34,937 nt of DNA from Halorubrum ezzemoulense DSM 17463 (GTDB lineage Archaea > Halobacteriota > Halobacteria > Halobacteriales > Haloferacaceae): assembly GCF_002114285.1 (NCBI RefSeq), contig NZ_NEDJ01000034.1, positions 1 through 34,937 of the forward strand, written 5' to 3'. The position numbers and the translations under genes are program-made. Positions 23,589-32,424 of this stretch are shown piece after piece. The stretch's first letter is position 1, and every line of letters begins with the position of its first letter. The notes beneath the pieces were generated by a model, which saw only the letters and a program-made list of their open reading frames with translations, did no database searches and was not told the origin of the DNA.

Positions 23589-24983
23589 ATGAGCAACGGC
23601 GATGACGACCCGGCCGACGCCGCGGACGACGGCGAGCCGGCGGAGACGGCCGCTCCGACGCTCCCCGACGACGCGACCGAGGAGTCCCTCACCGAGTACC
23701 TCGACGAGATCGCCGACCGCCTCGAGGCCGCCGAGACAGAGGCCGACCTCGACGACGTCGAGGCGCTCTTAGCCGACGCGGAGACCGGTATCGAGGAGGC
23801 CGACCTCCCCGAGCCGGACGAGGACGATGAGGACGCGGACGACCCGCGCGGCGACCTCGAAGACCGCGTCGCGGAGCTTCGCGACGGCGTGGACGACGCC
23901 CGCGGCCCCTACGGGGAGGACGTCGTCGACGCGATCGAATCCGCCGCCGGGACGGTCGAAGACACGGAGTGGACCGACGACGGGCGCGAGGACGTCGCGG
24001 CCGCCGTCGAGTCGTTCGTCGACGCGGCCGCCGACGCGATCGACGACGCGCTCGGCGACGCCGACGAGGATCCCGAGGCGCTTCTCGCGGAAGGCGAGGC
24101 GGCCGACGCCGCGGCGCCGGCCCCCGTCGATCAGCTCGTCGCGGCGCTCGACGCGGTCGCCGGCGCGGTCACTGACGCCGACCTCGACGCGGACGACGAC
24201 GCCGACGACATCGCCGCGCTGCTGGACGCGACCGACGAGCTGGAGGCCGGCCTCGACGACGCCGAGGAGTGGGACGACCTCGAAACCCACGAGCAGCTCC
24301 GTGCGCAGGGATACTACGACGTGCTCGGCCACTACAAGGACTTCCCCGTCGAGTGGGCGGCGCTGAAGGAACACGAGGCGCGGGGCAACGTCGACATGAT
24401 CCTGCTCGCGCTCGACTCGCTCCAGTCCGAGTTCATGGAGCGCCACTGCCTGGAGGCGTTCGAGCGGATGGGCAAGCGCGGCAAGACCGAGGCGTCGGTC
24501 GAGGAGATCCTCGGCCGCGCCGAGAAGCGCGACCAGCCCGCGATCCGGATCCTCGGGACGATGGCGGCCGAAGAGGCGACCGACACCCTCGTCGAGTACG
24601 TCCCCGAGGACTCGAACCCGCAGCTCCAGAAGGTCGTGTTCAAGGCGCTCGGCGAAATCGGCGCGTCCGAGGCGGTCCAGCCGCTCGCGAACCAGCTCGA
24701 CCCCGACGGCGACACCGACGAGCTCGTCCGCCCCCACGCCGCCCGCGCGCTCGGGCTGATCGGCGACACCCGCGCCGTCGACCCCCTCGCCGACGCGCTC
24801 GAGGCGCACCCGTCCGACGACGTCCGCGCGGCCGCCGGCTGGGCGCTCCGCCAGATCGGCACCCGCGAGGCGCTCGAAGCGGTCGCCGAGCACGCCGACG
24901 AACACTCCTTCGTCGTCTCGACCGAGGGCGAGAAGGCCCGGGACGCGCTCGACGACGAGGCGGAACCGGCGCCGACCGCCTGA
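23589..24983 (+). CDS. HEAT-repeat protein with long acidic N-terminal region
   Basis: This 464-residue protein has an extremely acidic, Asp/Ala-rich helical region (about 1-235). Several HEAT/PBS-lyase-type helical repeats follow (about 235-455). Examples are NPQLQKVVFKALGEIGASEAV, VRPHAARALGLIGDTRAVDP and DDVRAAAGWALRQIGTREAL. Such repeats are protein-interaction scaffolds. The ATG at 23589 is favoured by a TATA-like box; upstream in-frame sequence is not haloarchaeal in character. The partner is unknown. Related haloarchaeal proteins are annotated only as HEAT-repeat proteins. Confidence 0.85.
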   Translation: MSNGDDDPADAADDGEPAETAAPTLPDDATEESLTEYLDEIADRLEAAETEADLDDVEALLADAETGIEEADLPEPDEDDEDADDPRGDLEDRVAELRDGVDDARGPYGEDVVDAIESAAGTVEDTEWTDDGREDVAAAVESFVDAAADAIDDALGDADEDPEALLAEGEAADAAAPAPVDQLVAALDAVAGAVTDADLDADDDADDIAALLDATDELEAGLDDAEEWDDLETHEQLRAQGYYDVLGHYKDFPVEWAALKEHEARGNVDMILLALDSLQSEFMERHCLEAFERMGKRGKTEASVEEILGRAEKRDQPAIRILGTMAAEEATDTLVEYVPEDSNPQLQKVVFKALGEIGASEAVQPLANQLDPDGDTDELVRPHAARALGLIGDTRAVDPLADALEAHPSDDVRAAAGWALRQIGTREALEAVAEHADEHSFVVSTEGEKARDALDDEAEPAPTA

Positions 24984-25073
24984 CGCGGCCCGCGTGATGC
25001 GGACCGACTGACCCGACCCGCTCCGCCCGCCGTTCGACCGACCCTTTTCACCGATACCGAGGGCACTCCCCTC

Positions 25074-26843
25074 GTGTCACCCGCTCCGTTCCGTGTCCCG
25101 ATCCACTCGACCGCGAGCGTCGCCGCCGTCGTCGCGCTCGGACTGCTCGTCTCCGCGGCCGTCGTCCCGGTCGCCGTCGCTGGCGATGCCGGAACCGGCC
25201 CGGGAGTCGGCAGACCCGACCCCGACGGCGCCGCCACCGCACCGTCGAACGAGAGCCCGGAGAACCTGACGCTCGTGTCCACGACGCCGCGGATCGTCGA
25301 GCTGTTCCCGAACCCGACGACCGCGGAGAACCGCGGCGAGTACCTCGTCGTCCGGCTCCCCGAGCGCGGGAACTGGTCGCTCGCCGACGGACACCACGAG
25401 GCGGAGGTCCCGGCGAACGCCAGCGGCGTCGTCGCCCTCTCGATGGACCCCGCGAACGCGACGCCCCTGCTCGCCGACGAGACCGCGGTCGCCGGCAACG
25501 GCGGCACCGGGGACCCGACGCTCCGCGCGCTCGACGACCACTTCCCGCTCGCCGCGTCGGGCGACCGGATCGCGCTCCGCCGGAACGGGACGACGGTCGC
25601 CGCGGTCGACTACGACCGCGCGCCCGAGGGACACCGGTGGCGCGCCGACTGGGGGGAGTGGCGACCCCGCGGGTACGAACGGCGGTCGCCGCGTCGGACC
25701 GCGAACGCCGCCGTGACGCCGTTCGTCCTCCCCGACAGCCCCGGCCTGCCGGTCGAGCCGCTCCGCGACGCCGAGGACCGCCTGTTCGTCGCCGGCTACA
25801 CGCTGACCTCGGAGCGGGTCGCCGACGCGCTCGTCGCCGCCGCGGACCGCGGCGTCCGCGTCCGCGTGCTGCTGGAGGGGTCGCCGGTCGGCGGTTTCCC
25901 GGCGCGGAGCGCGGAGCTGATCGACCGGTTGACGGCCGCCGGCGTCGAGGTCCGGATCCTCGACGGCGAGGTCGAGCGGTTCCGGTTCCACCACCCGAAG
26001 TACGCGGTCGCCGACGACCGCGCGGTCGTCCTCACGGAGAACTGGAAGCGGTCCGGCACGGGCGGGCGGAGCAACCGCGGCTGGGGCGTCGTCGTCGGAA
26101 GCGACGACACCGTTGACGCGGGCGGTCCCGGGACCGAGCGCGACGCGCTCGTCGCGGAGGACCTCGCCGCGCTGTTCGCCGCGGACTTCCGGGCGCGGGA
26201 CGCGCGCTCGTGGCGCGCCTTCCGCGCCGACACCGAGTTCCATGGCGGCGGGCGCGTGAACGGCTCGTACCCGACGCGGTTCGACGCGCCCGCGAAGCCC
26301 GCGACGGCGAACGTGACCGTCCTGACCGCGCCGGGGAACGCCGCCGACCGGATCGTCGCGCGGATCGACGCCGCGGACGAGCGGGTGCTCGCGCTCGTGC
26401 CGCGGGTCGGCGGTCCCGACGATCGGATCATCCGCGCGCTCCGACGCGCGGCCGACCGCGGGGTCGACGTCCACCTGCTGCTCTCGGACGCGTGGTACGA
26501 CCGGGAGGCGAACCGGAACCTCTCCGAGTCGCTCAGGGACGAGCCGATCGCCGTCGACCTCGCCGAGCCGCGCGGCCGGTTCGAGAAGGTCCACGCGAAG
26601 GGGCTGGTCGTCGACGACACGGCGCTCGTCGGCAGCCTCAACTGGAATCCGAGCGCGGAGACGAACAACCGCGAGGTGGTGCTCGCGGTCGAGAACGAGT
26701 CGGTCGCCGACTTCTACGCTCGCGCGTACGCGGCCGACTGGCGGGGCGGCGGAATCCAGCTTCCGATCGCCTTCGTCGCCGGGTTCGGCGTCGCGCTCGC
26801 GGGAGCCGGCGCCGTCGCTCGACGGGAGCTCGCGTTCGGCTGA
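25074..26843 (+). CDS. Secreted phospholipase-D-like protein with lamin-tail domain
   Basis: This 589-residue protein has a signal-type N-terminus (about 15-36, VAAVVALGLLVSAAVVPVAV). A lamin-tail-like beta domain spans about 60-190, including VELFPNPTTAENRGEYLVV. Two PLD domains follow, with HKD motifs HPKYAVADD (about 305) and HAKGLVVDD (about 506). A C-terminal membrane helix (about 562-582) is followed by a short basic tail. Two HKD motifs form one active site for phosphodiester cleavage of lipid or nucleic acid. The GTG at 25074 is about 27 bases downstream of CTTTTCA. LTD plus PLD is an extracellular DNA-processing-type architecture; nuclease activity is inference. Confidence 0.88.
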   Translation: MSPAPFRVPIHSTASVAAVVALGLLVSAAVVPVAVAGDAGTGPGVGRPDPDGAATAPSNESPENLTLVSTTPRIVELFPNPTTAENRGEYLVVRLPERGNWSLADGHHEAEVPANASGVVALSMDPANATPLLADETAVAGNGGTGDPTLRALDDHFPLAASGDRIALRRNGTTVAAVDYDRAPEGHRWRADWGEWRPRGYERRSPRRTANAAVTPFVLPDSPGLPVEPLRDAEDRLFVAGYTLTSERVADALVAAADRGVRVRVLLEGSPVGGFPARSAELIDRLTAAGVEVRILDGEVERFRFHHPKYAVADDRAVVLTENWKRSGTGGRSNRGWGVVVGSDDTVDAGGPGTERDALVAEDLAALFAADFRARDARSWRAFRADTEFHGGGRVNGSYPTRFDAPAKPATANVTVLTAPGNAADRIVARIDAADERVLALVPRVGGPDDRIIRALRRAADRGVDVHLLLSDAWYDREANRNLSESLRDEPIAVDLAEPRGRFEKVHAKGLVVDDTALVGSLNWNPSAETNNREVVLAVENESVADFYARAYAADWRGGGIQLPIAFVAGFGVALAGAGAVARRELAFG

Positions 26844-26879
26844 GAAACGAGGTCGGTGCGAACGGCCGCGGCGGCCGGC

Positions 26880-28826
26880 TCAGTCGTCGAGCGCGATCGT
26901 CGACGAGAGCGCCTCGTCGATCTCCGCCCCCGCCATCTTCTCGACCGGCGTCTCGATCACTTCGCTCCGGCGGCGCTTCACGAACTTGATCGAGCCGACG
27001 ACGAGGTGGCCGCCCCCGGAGACGCCGGCCTCGGGGAGTTCCTCGTTCAGCTCGGTCACCATGTTCGGGATGTCGAGCCGGACGCCGTCGGACCGGAGGA
27101 CGCAGAAGTCGGGGCCGTAGCCGATGGTGATGACGGGGTCGCCGGTCTCTTTCACTCTCGTGTCGTGGAGCTCGCCGGTCGTCTTGCCCGGCGCGGGGTA
27201 GGTGAATCGGTGCGCGTACTCGTCTAAGTCGATCCGGTAGAGGTGCGCGCCGGAGGCGAGCCGCTCGTGGTCGACGTGGTCCTCGACGGCGTCGAGCTGG
27301 CGCTCCACGTCGCGCTCGGCGCGCTCCGAGAGGAACTCGACGAGCTCCTCGTGGCGCGCCTCGTCGTCGCAACCGACGTTGAGCGCGTCGTTGACCAGGG
27401 TCTTCCCCTCGGAGTAGCGGAGCCAGTGGGCGGCGTAGTCGAGCGCCTCGCCGATGTCGAGGAGGTCGGACTCGTCGTACCCCGCGCCCTCGGCGAGCGC
27501 GACGTAGTCGTCCATCGCCTCCGCCTTCGAGCGGTCGGAGAGGCCGGCAACCGCCGGCACGTGTTCGAGCTCCTCGGTGAGCGACGGGTCGACGAGCCGG
27601 GCGAGCTCGACGCACATCATCCCGGTGGTGACCCGGTAGTCCTCGCCGTGGAGGTAGGGGTTCACGTGGGCGTCGAGCAGCGGCCCGACCGCCTCGGGGT
27701 CGGGGTGGTGGTGATCGACGGCCGCGATGGGGATGTCGTAGTGCGCGAGGTTCTCGTAGGCCGGCACGTCCTCCTCTGTCGACCCGTTGTCGAGCATGAG
27801 GAGGAAGGGGAGCTTCTGCCCGTGGCGCGCGCGGCCCTCCAAGGCGAAATTGAGGTCGCGGGTGACGTCCTCCATCTCGTAGTAGGGCGCCTTGCTCGGG
27901 AGCCGCTTGAACAGGTGTCGGGCGGCGTCGGGGTCGCCGTGGACCTCCTCGATGAGGTTCTCAACGGCGAGCTGTACCGGGATCGCGGCGCACATCCCGT
28001 CGCCGTCGGCGTGGTGTCGGACACGGATCGGGCGGCCGGCGAGGACCGTCCGGCGGAGCAACCGCGCGAGCTCGCGGAGGTCCTCGTGGATCGGCTCGAA
28101 CGCCTCCCAGTCGACGAGCGGCTCGACGTCGGCCGGCTCGGCGCGCTCGTCGAGGGCCGCCTCGAAGCGATCGCGGGCTTCGGCGGCGCGCTCGTCGGGG
28201 AGCCGCGTCAGCGAGTCGACCTCCAACTGGAGCGCGTTCTCGCGGCTCTCGATCGCCCCCGAGACGTGGACCATGTCGCCGACCTCGACCTCGGGGTACG
28301 CCCGGACCCCGGCGGACTCGAAGGCGGCACAGGAGAGGACGCCGGAGGCGTCCGCGACGGCGAAGACGGTGGGACCCCCCGTCTGTTTCGCCTGAACGAC
28401 CTCGCCCTCGACGGTCACCTCGTCGCCCGGCGTGAGGCCCCGGACCCGAGAGACCGTCGGCTCGTGGGCGACCGTCTCGGTGCGGTAGTCGTCGGGGTCG
28501 ACGTCGTCGAACGCCACGTCGCCGTTCTCCTTGACCTCGGTGAGCCGGACGATCAGCCGGTCGCCGACCGCGTAGTCGCCGTCGAGGTTCGACTCGTGGA
28601 CCAGCCCGCTCACGGCGTCGGAGAGGTCGACGAACACGCCGTAGTCGACGACGCCGTTGACTTCGGCGTGGTACAGCTCGTCGACTGCGGCGTCTTCGAG
28701 GGTACAGTCCGGCGCCAGATCGTAGACGGTCGGCCGGTCGTCGGCCGCCCCCTCCGCCGCGTCGGCGTCGGGTTCGGGGCTCGAATCGCCCCGCGTGCCG
28801 GAATCCCCGGCGAAGTTTTCGCTCAT
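26880..28826 (-). CDS. DHH-family phosphoesterase with S1 and OB domains (RecJ-like)
   Basis: This 648-residue cytoplasmic protein has an acidic leader and an S1-type RNA-binding domain (about 48-110, [18 protein letters not shown]). An OB-fold follows (about 130-210). The DHH phosphoesterase core carries HHADGDGM (Asp274, Asp276), DNGS (347-350) and DHHHPD (372-377). A DHHA1-type domain has GGGH at 605-608. It is the multi-domain RecJ-like type of haloarchaea, probably a single-strand exonuclease or nano-RNase; related RecJ-like GAN enzymes bind GINS in other archaea. The S1 domain allows an RNA substrate. It is convergent with the PLD-like gene. The ATG at 28826 was kept because the acidic leader is typical of haloarchaeal starts. 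Confidence 0.9.
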   Translation of the reverse strand: MSENFAGDSGTRGDSSPEPDADAAEGAADDRPTVYDLAPDCTLEDAAVDELYHAEVNGVVDYGVFVDLSDAVSGLVHESNLDGDYAVGDRLIVRLTEVKENGDVAFDDVDPDDYRTETVAHEPTVSRVRGLTPGDEVTVEGEVVQAKQTGGPTVFAVADASGVLSCAAFESAGVRAYPEVEVGDMVHVSGAIESRENALQLEVDSLTRLPDERAAEARDRFEAALDERAEPADVEPLVDWEAFEPIHEDLRELARLLRRTVLAGRPIRVRHHADGDGMCAAIPVQLAVENLIEEVHGDPDAARHLFKRLPSKAPYYEMEDVTRDLNFALEGRARHGQKLPFLLMLDNGSTEEDVPAYENLAHYDIPIAAVDHHHPDPEAVGPLLDAHVNPYLHGEDYRVTTGMMCVELARLVDPSLTEELEHVPAVAGLSDRSKAEAMDDYVALAEGAGYDESDLLDIGEALDYAAHWLRYSEGKTLVNDALNVGCDDEARHEELVEFLSERAERDVERQLDAVEDHVDHERLASGAHLYRIDLDEYAHRFTYPAPGKTTGELHDTRVKETGDPVITIGYGPDFCVLRSDGVRLDIPNMVTELNEELPEAGVSGGGHLVVGSIKFVKRRRSEVIETPVEKMAGAEIDEALSSTIALDD

Positions 28827-28942
28827 GGGCAGCCTTCGGGAACGGCCGGTGTTAAGCCTGTTCTCTCGGGGCTCGGGCCGGGAGTCCGCGTCGCGTTCCG
28901 CGGTCCGGAACCCCTATGAGGCGACGGCGACTTATCCCGCTT

Positions 28943-29458
28943 ATGCGACTGTTCCGCTCGGACGAGCTCCTCGGCATCGCCCGAGAGACCCTGGATTTCG
29001 TCCTCGAGGCGAGCGAGGAGACGCACCCCAACGAGTACATGGGGTTCCTCCGCGCGGACGACGCCCGGAAGCTCGATCTCGACCGGGACGGACAGGTGAT
29101 CACCGACGTGCTCGTCATCCCGGGCACGGAGTCGAGCCCGACGAGCGCCAGCGTCCGGACACACATGAAGCCGAACGACATGCGCGCGGTCGGGTCGGTC
29201 CACTCCCACCCCAACGGCGCGCTGCGGCCGAGCGACGCCGACCTCGCGACCTTCGGGCAGGGGAAAGTACACATCATCGTCGGCGCCCCCTACGGCTGGG
29301 GCGACTGGAAGGCGTTCGACAACGAGGGGCGACAGACCACCCTCGACGTCCTCGACGTGGAGGTGCCCGACGAGCACTTCTTCGATTTCACCCAGGAGGA
29401 CATCGACCGGGAGCTCGACGAGCGCGACCGCGGCGGCTTCCTCTCGTGGTTCCGATGA
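28943..29458 (+). CDS. JAMM/Mov34 metalloprotease (HvJAMM1-type desampylase)
   Basis: This 171-residue protein carries the full JAMM zinc motif: Glu31, then [14 protein letters not shown] with His87, His89, Ser97 and Asp100. Its archaeal relatives, such as HvJAMM1 of Haloferax volcanii, remove ubiquitin-like SAMP proteins from targets and are called desampylases. The ATG at 28943 begins the conserved [18 protein letters not shown]; the in-frame ATG at 28916 would add nine basic residues. The stop overlaps the next start (ATGA), coupling it to the FAD synthase gene. The specific substrate is by homology. Confidence 0.88.
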   Translation: MRLFRSDELLGIARETLDFVLEASEETHPNEYMGFLRADDARKLDLDRDGQVITDVLVIPGTESSPTSASVRTHMKPNDMRAVGSVHSHPNGALRPSDADLATFGQGKVHIIVGAPYGWGDWKAFDNEGRQTTLDVLDVEVPDEHFFDFTQEDIDRELDERDRGGFLSWFR

Positions 29459-29907
29459 CGCGGGTCGTCGCGCAGGGGACGTTCGACCTGCTCCACCCCG
29501 GCCACGTCCACTACCTGGAGGACGCCGCGGCCCGCGGCGACGAGCTCCACGCCATCGTCGCCCGCCGGACCAACGTCACGCACAAGCCCGCACCGGTGCT
29601 GTGCGCCCGCCAGCGGCGCGACATGGTCGCGGCGCTCGACGCGGTCGACGAGGCGCACCTCGGCGATCCGGGGGACGTGTTCGTCCCCATCGAGCGGCTC
29701 GACCCCGACGTGATCGTGTTGGGGTTCGACCAGCACCACGACGAGGCCGACATCGCCGACGCGCTCGCGGACCGCGGTATCGACTGCCGGGTCGAGCGCG
29801 CGTCCGGCCGCGAGCCGAAGTACGAGGACGAACTGCTCTCCAGCGGCGACATCGTCGACCGGATCCTCCGAGAGCGCGGCGGCGAGGCGGACGCGGACCG
29901 GGACTGA
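29455..29907 (+). CDS. ribL: Archaeal FAD synthase (adenylyltransferase)
   Basis: This 150-residue nucleotidyltransferase has the HxGH signature HPGH at residues 14-17 ([18 protein letters not shown]). A C-terminal [11 protein letters not shown] takes the place of the ISSTxI motif. It matches archaeal RibL-type FAD synthases, which transfer AMP from ATP to FMN; glycerol-3-phosphate cytidylyltransferase is the related alternative. The ATG overlaps the desampylase stop. No riboflavin gene lies beside it in the window. Confidence 0.84.
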   Translation: MTRVVAQGTFDLLHPGHVHYLEDAAARGDELHAIVARRTNVTHKPAPVLCARQRRDMVAALDAVDEAHLGDPGDVFVPIERLDPDVIVLGFDQHHDEADIADALADRGIDCRVERASGREPKYEDELLSSGDIVDRILRERGGEADADRD

Positions 29908-29979
29908 GCGCTGACGGACGCCGTCCGCTCGGGTCCGCGTTTTCGCCCGCCGCTCGCCGCCGTTTTGTCGAAGCGCGGA

Positions 29980-29987
29980 ACATATAT
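29980..29987 (+). promoter_or_regulatory. TATA box of the ctaA-ctaB fusion gene
   Basis: ACATATAT is centred about 29 bases upstream of the GTG at 30013. It favours the GTG over the ATG at 29986, which would lie within the box itself. Confidence 0.6.
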
Positions 29988-30012
29988 GGGTCCGATTCGT
30001 AATTCACGCCAC

Positions 30013-31416
30013 GTGACGCTCCCAGACAGATTCCCCGCGGTGTTGGCCGCGGCCGCGATGGGCGTGTACCTGCTCGTCGTCGTCGGCGCCACCACCTCGC
30101 TCACCGAGGCGGCGACCGCCTGCGGCGCCTGGCCGGCCTGCGGGAACGGCGCCGCCCTCCCGACGGCGACCGAGGGGTGGATCGCCCTCGGCCACCGCGC
30201 CCTCGCCGCCGTCGTCGGTCTCCTCGTCGCGCTCTCCGCCGCGCTCGCGTGGCGGGACGGCGCCGACCGCCGGGTCAGGGTCGCGCTCGCCGTCGCGCTC
30301 GTCGTCTATCCCGCGCAGGCCGGCGTCGGCGCGCTCGTCGCGCTCGGCGACCTCCCGGCCGCGCTCGGCTCCGCGCACCTCCTGATCGGTATCGGAATCT
30401 TCGGGGCCGTCCTCGCCGCGCTCGCCTGGTGGCTGGAGGCCGAGACGGGCGACCCGGACGACGCGCCCGACGAGTTCGAACCCGGGACCGACGACCTGCC
30501 GCCGGTCGAGGAGGCCCCGGAACCGGACATCCCGTCGGCGGCGCTCCCGCGGCTGAAGGCGACCGCGACCGCGTACTTCCGGCTGATGAAGCCGCGGCTG
30601 ATGTGGCTGCTCTGCCTCGTCGCCGCGGCCGCGATGGCGCTGGCGGGCGGCTCCGGTTTCACGCCGCCCGTCGTGGCGGCGACGCTCGCAGGCGGTGCGC
30701 TCTCGATCGGCGCCTCCGGGACGTTCAACCACGTCCTCGAACGCGACGTGGACAAGCGGATGCAACGCACCAGCGACCGCCCGCTCGCGACGGACCTCGT
30801 GCCCGTTCCGCACGCCCTCGCGTTCGGCGGTCTGCTGACGCTCGTCTCGCTCGGCCTGTTCTGGACGGTGAACTCCTTGACGGCCGCGCTCGGGCTCGTC
30901 GCGATACTGTTCTACAGCGTCGTCTACACGCTCGTCCTCAAACCGAACACGGTCCAAAACACCGTCATCGGCGGCGCGGCCGGCGCGCTGCCGGCGCTCA
31001 TCGGGTGGGCCGCAGTCACGGGCGAGGTCGGCGGCGGCGGGGTGCTGCTCGCCGCGGTCATCTTCCTCTGGACGCCCGCACACTTCTACAACCTCGCGCT
31101 GGCGTACAAGGACGACTACGAGCGCGGCGGCTTCCCGATGATGCCCGTCGTCCGCGGGGAGACCGCGACGCGTCGGCACATCCTCTGGTACCTCGGCGCG
31201 ACGCTGGTCGCCGCGGTCGCCCTCGCCGCGGCCGCCGACCCGCTCGGCGCGCTGTACGCGGTCGTCGGCGTCGGCGTCGGCGGGGTCTTCCTCTGGATGG
31301 TCGTCCGGCTCCACTACGAGCAGACCGAGGGGGCCGCCTTCCGCGCGTTCCACGCCTCGAACGCCTACCTCGGCCTGTTGCTGTTCGCCGTCGTCTTCGA
31401 CGCGCTGGTGGTCTGA
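30013..31416 (+). CDS. ctaB: Fusion of CtaA-like half and protoheme IX farnesyltransferase (haem O synthase)
   Basis: This 467-residue membrane protein has two parts. Residues ~1-145 form four helices resembling half of haem A synthase, with His61 and His122 as likely haem ligands and a Cys pair around 37-43. Residues ~185-467 are a UbiA-type prenyltransferase. Its Asp-rich motifs lie in NHVLERDVDKRMQRTSDRPL and YKDDYERGGFPMMPVV. An acidic linker (about 143-178) joins them. CtaB adds the farnesyl group to haem B to give haem O for terminal oxidases. The GTG at 30013 is preferred because of the TATA box; an ATG exists at 29986. The fusion is known in haloarchaea. Confidence 0.9.
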   Translation: MTLPDRFPAVLAAAAMGVYLLVVVGATTSLTEAATACGAWPACGNGAALPTATEGWIALGHRALAAVVGLLVALSAALAWRDGADRRVRVALAVALVVYPAQAGVGALVALGDLPAALGSAHLLIGIGIFGAVLAALAWWLEAETGDPDDAPDEFEPGTDDLPPVEEAPEPDIPSAALPRLKATATAYFRLMKPRLMWLLCLVAAAAMALAGGSGFTPPVVAATLAGGALSIGASGTFNHVLERDVDKRMQRTSDRPLATDLVPVPHALAFGGLLTLVSLGLFWTVNSLTAALGLVAILFYSVVYTLVLKPNTVQNTVIGGAAGALPALIGWAAVTGEVGGGGVLLAAVIFLWTPAHFYNLALAYKDDYERGGFPMMPVVRGETATRRHILWYLGATLVAAVALAAAADPLGALYAVVGVGVGGVFLWMVVRLHYEQTEGAAFRAFHASNAYLGLLLFAVVFDALVV

Positions 31417-31464
31417 AACGGTCGATATCGTCGCGAGCGCGCCGCGACCGACCGGGACCTGTCC

Positions 31465-31471
31465 CTTTAAT
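31465..31471 (+). promoter_or_regulatory. TATA box of the SelW-like gene
   Basis: CTTTAAT is centred about 28 bases before the ATG at 31496, consistent with a leaderless transcript. Confidence 0.55.
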
Positions 31472-31495
31472 CCCGTTCGCGTCCTACGCTGTGCC

Positions 31496-31738
31496 ATGAC
31501 ACGCGTTGAAGTCGAGTACTGCGTCCCCTGTGGCATGTTGAACCGCGCCCGAGACGTCTCCGAGGCGATCCTCAAGCAGTTCGGCGAGAGCGTCGACGAG
31601 GTCGCTCTGGTGACCGGCGACGACGGCGTGTTCGTCGTCCGCGCCGACGGCGAGGTCGTCTTCGACAAGACCGAAGACGAGTACGACGTCGACGCCATCG
31701 TCCGCGCGGTCAAGCCGCACGTCGGCGCGACGGCGTAG
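31496..31738 (+). CDS. SelT/SelW/SelH (Rdx)-family thioredoxin-fold protein
   Basis: This 80-residue protein has a redox CVPC motif (Cys9, Cys12) in VEVEYCVPCGMLNRARDV, then the EAILKQFGESVDEVALV core of the Rdx family. Cysteine replaces selenocysteine. It is a cytoplasmic thioredoxin-like protein whose partner is not known. It lies directly downstream of ctaB but has its own TATA box at 31465-31471. Confidence 0.85.
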   Translation: MTRVEVEYCVPCGMLNRARDVSEAILKQFGESVDEVALVTGDDGVFVVRADGEVVFDKTEDEYDVDAIVRAVKPHVGATA

Positions 31739-31820
31739 TCACTCGGCTGTTCTCAGCCTGGAGACGCCCGAGGAGGACTCTTCGACGGGTTACATTGATC
31801 ACTGTTCTCACGCCGCAAGC

Positions 31821-31827
31821 TAATTAC
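31821..31827 (+). promoter_or_regulatory. TATA-like box before the membrane protein gene
   Basis: TAATTAC is centred about 29 bases before the ATG at 31853; the spacing to the in-frame GTG at 31847 is less typical. Confidence 0.45.
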
Positions 31828-31852
31828 GACTCGCCGACAAATCTCGGTGACG

Positions 31853-32407
31853 ATGTCGGACTCATCGGAGCGGACCCGGACCGAGGCGGTCGCCCCCGGC
31901 GATCCGGCGGTCGACGCCGCCGCCGAGAACCGGTCGCGGCTCGCGCGGACGTGGTACCGGTCGCGGTTCGGCGTCGGCGTCATCGCCGCCGACGTGCTCC
32001 TCACCGTCGGCCTCGCCGCCGGGGCGCTGCTGGTGACCGACGGCCCGTTCCCCGGGTTCGCCGGCCTCGGTTCCGGAGTCGTTCCGCCGTTCGTCCCCCT
32101 GTTCAGCCTGCTCGGCGCCCTGGGGTTCGTGTTCACCGCCCTCGTCGAGCGGTTCGACGCCTCCGTCGGCACGCTCGTCCGGTACAACCTCCGGCTGCCG
32201 GCCGCCCTGCCGCTCGGCGTCGGGGTGTACCTGCTCTCCGACATCCTTCTCGGCGGGACGACCGGCGACGCGCCCCTCGTCGCCGGCGTCGTCTTCCTCT
32301 CGGGACTGTACGTGAACCTCGCGTACAAGCGCCTGGGGGCGTTGGCGCGCCGCCTCCTCCCCGCGAGCGCCGATCGGAGCGCGGGCTCGGGAGACGGGGA
32401 GAGCTGA
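31853..32407 (+). CDS. Multi-pass membrane protein of unknown function
   Basis: This 184-residue protein has a short acidic N-terminus. Four or so hydrophobic helices follow (about 42-60, 75-97, 113-130 and 138-155). A basic stretch then leads to a short Ser/Gly/Asp tail. No family is recognised. The ATG at 31853 was chosen because of the TATA-like box at 31821-31827. It is convergent with the P-type ATPase gene. Confidence 0.75.
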   Translation: MSDSSERTRTEAVAPGDPAVDAAAENRSRLARTWYRSRFGVGVIAADVLLTVGLAAGALLVTDGPFPGFAGLGSGVVPPFVPLFSLLGALGFVFTALVERFDASVGTLVRYNLRLPAALPLGVGVYLLSDILLGGTTGDAPLVAGVVFLSGLYVNLAYKRLGALARRLLPASADRSAGSGDGES

Positions 32408-32424
32408 CCCCGGCCACGCCGGAC

